Origin: Candidatus Blochmannia vicinus | GTDB lineage: Bacteria; Pseudomonadota; Gammaproteobacteria; Enterobacterales; Enterobacteriaceae | Length of the DNA stretch: 64,000 nt | Direction of reading: 5' to 3' | Assembly (NCBI GenBank): GCA_030020825.1 | Contig: CP125213.1 | Span: 372,001-436,000, forward strand | Shown here: piece by piece, positions 54,175 through 61,209 of the stretch | Numbering within the stretch: the stretch's first letter is position 1 | Layout of the letters: every line of letters begins with the position of its first letter | Made by a program: the position numbers and the translations under genes | Notes under the pieces: model-generated | Databases searched by the model: none | What the model was told of the DNA's origin: nothing | What the model saw: the letters and a program-made list of their open reading frames with translations, nothing else

Positions 54175-54825
54175 TCATATTTGCACAGAAGGATTCCAAA
54201 TACTACAAGAATGAGTTAATGATAATATATTAGGAAAATATTCAGTTACTAATTCGTCATTATGCAACGCAGCAATCACAGTACAACCTCTCCTACAAAG
54301 CAGATTTACAGAACGTATCATTATTTTACAAGTATTTTTATCAACACCTTGAAACGGTTCATCAAGCAAAATTAATGATGCTTGTTGCGTTAATATTCTA
54401 GCAAATAACATACGTTGAACCTGTCCGCCTGATAAGTTTTCTATATATTGATTTAATAAATCCAATAATTTTACTTGCTCTAAAGAACGCCAAATTACAA
54501 TTTTTTGACGTCGATTCAGTCTTTTTAACAAATTTATTCTAGGCCAACAACCCATAGATACTACATCAAAGACAGTTAATGGAAAATGATAGTCTATGGT
54601 TTTATCCTGAGGTAAATAACTTATACGAGGTTTACCTCTTTTTCCAAATGCTAATGTACCAGATATTGGAGGTAATAATCCGGCTAATGTTTTTAACAAA
54701 GTAGATTTTCCTATTCCGTTGGGTCCCACAATAGCAATCATACTGCCATACTTAATACGACCGCTCACGGATGGACTAACATTACGACCATAGTAACCTG
54801 CTATTACATTATATAATGTCATCAT
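54175..54825 (-). CDS. Metal-type ABC transporter ATP-binding protein
   Basis: Partner ATPase of the downstream permease. Walker A GPNGIGKSTLLKTLAGLLPP (about residue 33), Q-loop SYLPQDKTIDYHFPLTVFDVVSMG (typical of zinc/manganese importers), signature LSGGQVQRMLFARIL (about 130), Walker B LILLDEPFQGVD, and switch His in LHND. 216 aa, short for the family. First Met may be residue 1 or 2. The 46-codon ORF lies 17 bp upstream, so three genes may form one operon. Confidence 0.85.
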   Translation of the reverse strand: MMTLYNVIAGYYGRNVSPSVSGRIKYGSMIAIVGPNGIGKSTLLKTLAGLLPPISGTLAFGKRGKPRISYLPQDKTIDYHFPLTVFDVVSMGCWPRINLLKRLNRRQKIVIWRSLEQVKLLDLLNQYIENLSGGQVQRMLFARILTQQASLILLDEPFQGVDKNTCKIMIRSVNLLCRRGCTVIAALHNDELVTEYFPNILSLTHSCSIWNPSVQI

Positions 54826-54842
54826 GAGGGTACATTATATTA

Positions 54843-54983
54843 TTATGGTAACAAAGAAGACCAAAGAATAGCAGCCCACAAACATATTAATATCACTAAT
54901 GCTATGAGCATACGAACTAATCCTGAAGCAATAAACAATTTCATGCCAATAGACAAACGTTGTTTAGAACAAAATGATGACAT
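54843..54983 (-). CDS. Small hydrophobic protein of unknown function (46 aa)
   Basis: An ORF of 46 codons, starting MSSFCSKQRLSIGMKLF and ending LWAAILWSSLLP. Residues about 15-45 form one long hydrophobic helix preceded by basic residues, so the product would be a single-pass membrane peptide with the N-terminus inside. AAGAGA lies 6 nt upstream of the ATG. It is 17 bp from the ATPase gene in the same direction and just downstream of an 18-nt palindrome. I do not recognise a family. It could be a real small partner of the transporter or a gene fragment. Confidence 0.5.
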   Translation of the reverse strand: MSSFCSKQRLSIGMKLFIASGLVRMLIALVILICLWAAILWSSLLP

Positions 54984-55004
54984 GCAATTCTCTTGATAAT
55001 TAAG

Positions 55005-55022
55005 GTTATGTTATAACATAAC
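55005..55022 (-). promoter_or_regulatory. 18-nt perfect palindrome, candidate operator of the metal ABC operon
   Basis: GTTATGTTATAACATAAC is perfectly self-complementary and lies 21 bp upstream of the small ORF start. Its core TGTTATAACA resembles the half-site composition of Zur boxes (TGTTATA-N-TATAACA), but the spacing differs by three bases. An operator for a metal sensor is possible. AT-rich DNA makes chance palindromes more frequent. Confidence 0.45.
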
Positions 55023-55348
55023 ATTTATTAATAAAAAAATCCCCCTAATTTAATTTTAACCAATTCCAATCATAAACCCACTTATCTACCCTCCTAGTCT
55101 TTTAATAAAACTTTACAATACTTTTGTATTATAAGTCTAATATTTATTAGAACATCAACTCAAAATCCTCTAATTATAACTATAACATGCAATCATGCTT
55201 TAATTGTAAAAATAAATTACATCCATTAAACATGAAAAAATATATTTTTCGTTCTCTCTAACGTAATACTTCTATATCTCAAAGTAAAAAATTCAAAATA
55301 TTGTAGATATTTTTACGTTTTTCTGTTGTAATTACCTCATATAAACAC
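55023..55348. other. Spacer between small ORF and tRNA-Leu
   Basis: 326 bp, AT-rich, no gene seen. A solute-binding-protein gene would be expected here or nearby and is not found. Confidence 0.5.
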
Positions 55349-55431
55349 TGCCGAAGGCCGGAATCGAACCGGCACACTGTGAAAGTGATTGATTTTGAGT
55401 CAATTGCGTCTACCTATTTCGCCACTTCGGC
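55349..55431 (-). tRNA. leuX: tRNA-Leu (CAA)
   Basis: Type II tRNA with acceptor GCCGAAG/CTTCGGC, anticodon loop CTCAAAA (CAA, reading UUG), a long variable arm (CACTTTCACAGTG) and T loop TTCGATT, discriminator A. 83 nt. Similar to E. coli leuX, which also lies close to lptG-lptF-pepA-valS and is a known integration site for genomic islands. No CCA encoded (GTG follows). Confidence 0.95.
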
Positions 55432-55810
55432 AAATAAACAAATATACTTAAAAATAATTTTTTAAATTACAATTTAATAATAAAAATTTATGTATATTTC
55501 ATAAAACATAATCTTAACACATAAAAATTTGATTTATTCATATTCTCTAAATTTAATTATCAAAATCAAAAAATCATATTTTTATATTAATTAAATATTA
55601 ATTTTTAATACCATCGTAGAAATAAATATATCATACATCTTTATTTCTCTCAACTATGACTATCACCTATGGCTATTGTTTTATGTAAAATATAAATATC
55701 ATATTTATCTCTAATACACTTATTACTGAAAAGAATATTATAATTGATTACATTAATATATTTTACTCTTGTATATTTATACATTATAATACCTAGTAAA
55801 CAAATATTAT
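55432..55810. other. Spacer between tRNA-Leu and the LysR gene
   Basis: 379 bp. It carries the divergent upstream regions of both genes. No LysR-type T-N11-A operator could be assigned with confidence in this composition. Confidence 0.45.
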
Positions 55811-56725
55811 ATGAAATTTTATTATATGAACAATTTTGATTTTAATTTATTGATAGTTCTCAATGCGTTACTAGAAGATAATAGCGTAAACTTAGCAGCA
55901 AAAAAACTAAATGTCACTGCTCCAGCTATTAGTAAATCCCTAAATAAAATACGTGTTCTATTTAATGATCAAATTTTAGTTCGTAGTGGAACTAAATTGA
56001 TTCCGACACCTAAAGCAATTTCTCTAAAAGAAAATGTTAAAGAATTAGTAAATCGTATTGAATCAGTATTCAATAGTAATATAGCATTTGAACCTAAGAG
56101 TACTACTCTATCATTTACTGTTGCATCAAATCATGCTATTTTTTTTGTTCTTAATACTATCTTATTCCAAGAGATTCAAAACAACGCTCCTAACATATTT
56201 ATTAATTTAATAAATGATTCAGATTATGATGACGATTTTTTGCGCAATCACACCATAGACTTATACATAGGAGAAATGCGTTCTCTTAATCCCGAAATAA
56301 CTATTAGAACTATTTATGTATCTAAGTGTTGTTTAATCTGCCGGAATCACCATCCCATTCTACCAAAAAATAAAAATATAGATAATCTATTAAAATATCA
56401 ATTTATTAAAACTAAAAATGAATACTTAACCGACTCTGACGAACATAACAAATATTTTTGGTCAGAACGAAATCTAATTGGCATCACTCCTGAATACATT
56501 ACCACTGTAAATGCTATCATTCATTCGGACGCATTGGCTATAATCCCAGAATTTGTATTAACAATTACACAAAAATTAAGCATACCAGTAACATATTTCT
56601 ATGCTGATTTTAATTTAGGAAAAAGAAACATCATTCAAGCATGGCATTCTAAACATAATCATTCTCCTGCTCATAAATGGTTACGAGAAATTACCAAAAC
56701 TATGTTTTTAACTAAAATAAAATAA
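55811..56725 (+). CDS. LysR-family transcriptional regulator
   Basis: DNA-binding winged helix-turn-helix at about residues 8-65 (NFDFNLLIVLNALLEDNSVNLAAKKLNVTAPAISKSLNKIRVLFNDQILVRSGTKLIPTPKAI), then a substrate-binding-like domain to residue 304. The tail of the HTH (N-A-A-x-x-L-x-V-T-x-x-A-I-S-x-S-L) is that of the YbeF/LeuO/NodD-type subgroup, but I cannot assign an ortholog. Start could also be the Met at residue 6. It is the only dedicated transcription regulator besides sigma-70 in this window, and it occupies the leuX-lptG interval where E. coli has idn genes. Confidence 0.85.
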   Translation: MKFYYMNNFDFNLLIVLNALLEDNSVNLAAKKLNVTAPAISKSLNKIRVLFNDQILVRSGTKLIPTPKAISLKENVKELVNRIESVFNSNIAFEPKSTTLSFTVASNHAIFFVLNTILFQEIQNNAPNIFINLINDSDYDDDFLRNHTIDLYIGEMRSLNPEITIRTIYVSKCCLICRNHHPILPKNKNIDNLLKYQFIKTKNEYLTDSDEHNKYFWSERNLIGITPEYITTVNAIIHSDALAIIPEFVLTITQKLSIPVTYFYADFNLGKRNIIQAWHSKHNHSPAHKWLREITKTMFLTKIK

Positions 56726-56761
56726 ATATGAAAATTTTTAAAAATTTTTAATTTAATATAT

Positions 56762-57834
56762 TTACGAATATATCCATATGATAACTGTGCTAATTATCAA
56801 AAATATTATACTAGGCAATATCGATCCAACTATTGGATAAATACTGTACATTGTACCTAATATTCCAAATATTTGATTTAAAATATAAAATAAAAATCCC
56901 ACTATACTTCCTATAAATAATCTAAATCCTATCTTTTTTTTATACAACGGACCAAAAGTACATGCTAATGCCATTATGGTCATAGCTGATCCAGATATAG
57001 GAGATAATATTTTATTCCAAAAAATCATCTGATAATACTTAGAACTTTGACCAACTTTATTAAAATATTTAACACTATGATATAATTTAGAAATAGATAA
57101 AACATTTGGATGAGTAATCATCATCGATAATTTATATGGAGTTAACGCAGTATTCCATTCGGAATGTGGTATTTTTTTATTAAAAATACGCATTTCACTA
57201 GAAACATTCAATTCGTTTACATCAATTAAATGCCACACTTTATTAATAAATACCGCTCGATTAATTAAATATATCTTTTTTAATTTTTTTTTTCATCAAA
57301 ATTATACAATTTTACCCCTAATAACTCGCTACATGAAACTACACGTTCAACACAAACAAAATCATTATTATCTATAAACCACAAATTTTTAAACTTCATA
57401 GATAATAAATAAGTATCATATTGTGATTTATCACGATATGTATGTATTATTTTTTCACTATTAGGAACTACCCATTCGTTAGAAATCATACTACATAGTA
57501 GCACAGGAACAGAAGCTTTTATAACTGACAAAGCAATTTGCAATCTACTAAATCCAGACACTTGCATTGCTATAAATTCATTATGAACTTCAAGTACACT
57601 TAAACCTAAAAGACCACCCAATAAAGTAGCTATAGGAAAAAATAATTCAAAATCTTTTGGTAAACTTAAAATAATATAAATAACAATTTCAGAAATAGAA
57701 TAGTTTCCTTCTTCTATTTTACGTAACTCATCAACTAATCTAATTATACTAGATAAAGATATCAACACTAAAAACACCACTATTGTGCTCGATATAATTA
57801 CTTTTCTAATATAATGATTCAAAATATTGTACAT
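56762..57834 (-). pseudogene. lptG: LPS export permease LptG, split by a poly-A frameshift
   Basis: LptG is one of the two permeases of the LptBFG LPS exporter. The N-terminal part (57834 to 57280, 184 codons) has the first transmembrane helices and the start of the periplasmic jellyroll and ends YNFDEKKN-stop. The C-terminal part (56762 to about 57283) continues the alignment with E. coli LptG in another frame (LKKIYLINRAVFINKVWHLID..) through the last helices. The switch is at a run of ten A on the coding strand (complement of 57284-57293). One extra A, or two fewer, restores one open frame of about 357 codons (E. coli 360). The rest is well conserved, so slippage rescue is plausible; otherwise it is a fresh pseudogene or an assembly error. 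Confidence 0.88.
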
Positions 57835-57851
57835 ATGAACTATATTGTTAT

Positions 57852-58961
57852 TTAATTACGATGAAGTACTCTCAAAGCTAATTTTTTCATGCAAGAAGTA
57901 TCCCATGCATTAAGTAATAAAACTATTAATAAATAAATGCTATTTATAACCCACATCCATGCAATAGGATTTGTTTTTTCTAAAATAATATGAGAACGTA
58001 ATAAAGTATGCAAAACAAAAAAAATAGTATATAAAAAAATTGTTAATAAAAAATTAGATAAATAGTTATATGAAATAGTGATAGTTAATAACGTTGTAAT
58101 CATTGGCATAATAAAAATAGACATTAACAAAGTTAAACGCCAATGCAACTCCACACGCGCTTCTGGCGCAATAGAAAACCACAATTGATGTATAGGCATA
58201 TGATCAATAGGCTTATTTTTTTTTAACAATGTTTTAAACGTATTATTGATCGACATTTTGTACTTAGCAAAATCAGTTATAAATATATTTTTATATAATC
58301 CACATTTATTATAAATTTCGTAATACGTACCTTTCTCTAAAATGATTAATCTGGAACCATCAGGATTTTGATCAACATTACCTTTTTCTGACGTAACAAT
58401 TGTAAACATACCGTTATCTTTATCTTGATTCATTTTCACTAAAAAAACATGTTTTAATTTTTTTCCCTGAATACTATCTGCAAATAAAGTTAAATATTTA
58501 TCAGATAATGGTTGAAATTTCTTTTCTGACAAAACAGATAAATTAATGTTTTCTTTAATTTCATGCAATAATTTATTTTGATAACTCGAACAATAAGGAG
58601 ATAACCATCCTACATTGATCATAGCAAACGTTGCAACAATTCCACTAAATAGAAATATACTCCTTATGAAAATATATTTATCTACAGCACAAGAATACAT
58701 AGCTATAATTTCATTATGAATTTGTAAGCGATAAAAAGTTACTAGTACGCTTAAAAATACACTAAAAGGAATAAGTAATTTTCCTGCCTCTGGTACATAC
58801 AAACCAAGACACAGAAAAACTAAATATATTGAAATATTACCATCTATTACTAATCCTAACATTTTTATCAATTTTTGACAAAAACAAACTAAAAATAATA
58901 ATATTAAAATAATTAATTGATTTCTAAATATTTCTTTTAATATATATTTCGTAAATATCAT
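57852..58961 (-). CDS. lptF: LPS export permease LptF
   Basis: Partner permease of LptG in LptBFG. MIFTKYILKEIFRNQLIILILLFLVCFCQKLIKMLG at the N-terminus, six transmembrane helices (three before and three after a periplasmic jellyroll, about residues 130-270), and the cytoplasmic coupling region EIIAMYSCAVDKYIF (about 88). 369 aa against 366. lptG starts 17 bp downstream. The jellyroll is divergent, but no frame is broken; an A9 run in it is in frame. Confidence 0.94.
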   Translation of the reverse strand: MIFTKYILKEIFRNQLIILILLFLVCFCQKLIKMLGLVIDGNISIYLVFLCLGLYVPEAGKLLIPFSVFLSVLVTFYRLQIHNEIIAMYSCAVDKYIFIRSIFLFSGIVATFAMINVGWLSPYCSSYQNKLLHEIKENINLSVLSEKKFQPLSDKYLTLFADSIQGKKLKHVFLVKMNQDKDNGMFTIVTSEKGNVDQNPDGSRLIILEKGTYYEIYNKCGLYKNIFITDFAKYKMSINNTFKTLLKKNKPIDHMPIHQLWFSIAPEARVELHWRLTLLMSIFIMPMITTLLTITISYNYLSNFLLTIFLYTIFFVLHTLLRSHIILEKTNPIAWMWVINSIYLLIVLLLNAWDTSCMKKLALRVLHRN

Positions 58962-59199
58962 TGATTTGCCTAAAAAACTTGTTTTTATATCAAAAATCAG
59001 TATCGTAACAATAATGACATTACAATATCAAAACAATTCATACTTAATTTATTCATAACGCAAACGAAATTTATTAATGAAAAATATAAATTCAGATCAT
59101 ATAAACAATATACCTCATTGTTACATATAATATATAATTACGCATATTGTGATTAATTTATTTCAACATGTTATTTAGCATACTTATATAGGAAAATTT

Positions 59200-60714
59200 A
59201 TGATAAAATTTAGGGTCACTGATAATCATCTAGAATTATATCCTGATAGTTGCATAATTACTGGTATATTTGAAGAATCACATTTATTTCCTGCAACAAA
59301 AAAAATTGATACCATAAGTAGGGGATATATCAGATCATTATTGCATCGTGGAGCATTTCAAGGAAAAATGGAACAAACACTCTTATTATATGATATTCCT
59401 CAATTATATAATAGACAAATTTTATTAATTGGTTGCGGTAAGAAAGATAATTTTGATGAATATTGTTATAGAAAATTAATTCGTAAAATAATACTCTTAT
59501 GTAAAGAAATACCCATAATTAAAATACTATTTTTTTTAAGCGAATTAAACATCAAAGGATATGACAACTACTGGAAAATAAGACAAACAATAGAAATTGT
59601 TGAAGAAGAATTGTATGTATTTAACAGATTTAAAAACAATAAGAGTAAATTGCATCAATCACTGAAAGAAATAATTTTACATATACCCGATTCAAATGAA
59701 CTTACATGTTGTAAACAATCTATTAAAGATGGATTAACAATCGTTCATGGAATAAAAATAGCTAAAGATTTAGGAAATATGCCTCCTAATTTTTGTACTC
59801 CTGATTATCTCATCGATCAAGTTAATAAATTAACCAATTATAATAATATCACAATAAATATAATTGATGCTTCAGAAATGAAAAAATTAGGTATGAATGC
59901 TTATTTAGCAGTAGGGCTAGGATCTAATTATACCCCTAAAATGCCTATAATTAAATATACAGGACATCCTGAAGGATCTGATGTTCCTCCTATTGTGTTT
60001 ATAGGAAAAGGATTAACTTTTGATTCTGGTGGTATTTCTATTAAAGAATCAAATAAAATGGATGAAATGAAATATGATATGTGCGGAGCTGCTGCAATAT
60101 ATGCAGTTATGTGTATAGCTGCAAAACTTAATTTACCACTAAATATTATCGGAATACTTGCAATTAGTGAAAATATGGTAAGTCATACTGCTTTTCGACC
60201 AGGAGATATTTTAACTACTTTATCAGGACAAACAGTAGAAGTACTCAATACCGATGCTGAAGGTCGTTTAGTGTTATGTGATGCATTGACATACGCAGAG
60301 CGATATAAACCTGATGTTGTAATCGATATAGCCACATTAACTGGAGCTTGTGTTGTTGCATTAGGGAATCATTTTAGCGGTTTAATGTCTAATAATGAAG
60401 ATTTAACCAATGATTTAATTTTAGCCGCAACACAATCTAAAGATTATATCTGGAGATTACCACTACACGATGCATTCCAAAAACAATTAAAATCTACATG
60501 TGCAGATATGACAAATGTTGGAGGTAAATCTGGTGGAGCTATCACAGCTGCTTGTTTTCTTCAAAAATTTGCACATAAATATCGTTGGGCACATTTAGAT
60601 ATTGCTGGAACAGCATGGATATCTAATTATCATGACAAAAGCGCTACGGGACGCCCCGTAGCGCTTTTGTCGCAATATTTGATTAATAAATCATTCCCAT
60701 ATAAAAATAAATAA
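59200..60714 (+). CDS. pepA: Leucyl aminopeptidase PepA
   Basis: Hexameric M17 di-zinc/manganese aminopeptidase that also serves as accessory DNA-binding protein in E. coli Xer recombination and carAB control. The catalytic domain (about 185-504) has FIGKGLTFDSGGISIKESNKMDEMKYDMCGAAAI (metal ligands Lys, Asp) and EVLNTDAEGRLVLCDALTYA. 504 aa against 503. The C-terminal coding region contains a 17-bp perfect inverted repeat (see separate entry). Divergent from lptF, as in E. coli. Confidence 0.96.
   Translation: MIKFRVTDNHLELYPDSCIITGIFEESHLFPATKKIDTISRGYIRSLLHRGAFQGKMEQTLLLYDIPQLYNRQILLIGCGKKDNFDEYCYRKLIRKIILLCKEIPIIKILFFLSELNIKGYDNYWKIRQTIEIVEEELYVFNRFKNNKSKLHQSLKEIILHIPDSNELTCCKQSIKDGLTIVHGIKIAKDLGNMPPNFCTPDYLIDQVNKLTNYNNITINIIDASEMKKLGMNAYLAVGLGSNYTPKMPIIKYTGHPEGSDVPPIVFIGKGLTFDSGGISIKESNKMDEMKYDMCGAAAIYAVMCIAAKLNLPLNIIGILAISENMVSHTAFRPGDILTTLSGQTVEVLNTDAEGRLVLCDALTYAERYKPDVVIDIATLTGACVVALGNHFSGLMSNNEDLTNDLILAATQSKDYIWRLPLHDAFQKQLKSTCADMTNVGGKSGGAITAACFLQKFAHKYRWAHLDIAGTAWISNYHDKSATGRPVALLSQYLINKSFPYKNK
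60634..60671. repeat. 17-bp GC-rich inverted repeat inside pepA
   Basis: GACAAAAGCGCTACGGG (60634-60650) and its exact complement (60655-60671) enclose a 4-nt loop ACGC, within pepA codons for DKSATGRPVALLS, a conserved protein segment. Such a stable hairpin in the coding region of this AT-rich DNA stands out. Confidence 0.85.
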
Positions 60715-60756
60715 AAAACATCCTAATTATAAAACTTAATAAGAAATTAATGATAT

Positions 60757-61209
60757 ATGAAGCATGGCACTTTTTATTTGATACCTCAAAAATTTAAGCA
60801 AAAAACTGAACATAGTTATATAGAAAAACTTGTTTGTAATTTAATAAGTACACAATGGAGATCTGGAAAAAATATCTTAATAACTTGTGAAAATGAACAT
60901 CAAGCTACAAAAATAGATGAAATATTGTGGACATTTGATCCAAATACATTCTTACCACATAATTTATTTGGAAAAACTGTTCATAATACTCCAATAATTA
61001 TATACTGGAATCAATGTTGTTATGACAATAATCCAAGAGATTTATTAATTAATCTTATGAAACAAAATATGAATTTCTTTTTTAATTTTAATGAAATAAT
61101 AGATTTTGTACCCGTAACTGACGTTTTAAAAAAATGGGCAAGACATAGATACCAATCTTACAAAAAAAATGGATTTGAATTAAATGTTATTAACACCCCA
61201 ATTTCATGA
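60757..61209 (+). CDS. holC: DNA polymerase III chi subunit HolC
   Basis: Chi links the clamp loader to single-strand-binding protein. It shows MKHGTFYLIPQKFKQ.., a Rossmann-like core with LISTQWRSGKNILITCENEHQATKIDEILWTFDPNTFLPHNLFG and RHRYQSYKKNGFELN near the C-terminus. 150 aa against 147. The TGA stop overlaps the valS ATG, the E. coli order pepA-holC-valS. Confidence 0.93.
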   Translation: MKHGTFYLIPQKFKQKTEHSYIEKLVCNLISTQWRSGKNILITCENEHQATKIDEILWTFDPNTFLPHNLFGKTVHNTPIIIYWNQCCYDNNPRDLLINLMKQNMNFFFNFNEIIDFVPVTDVLKKWARHRYQSYKKNGFELNVINTPIS

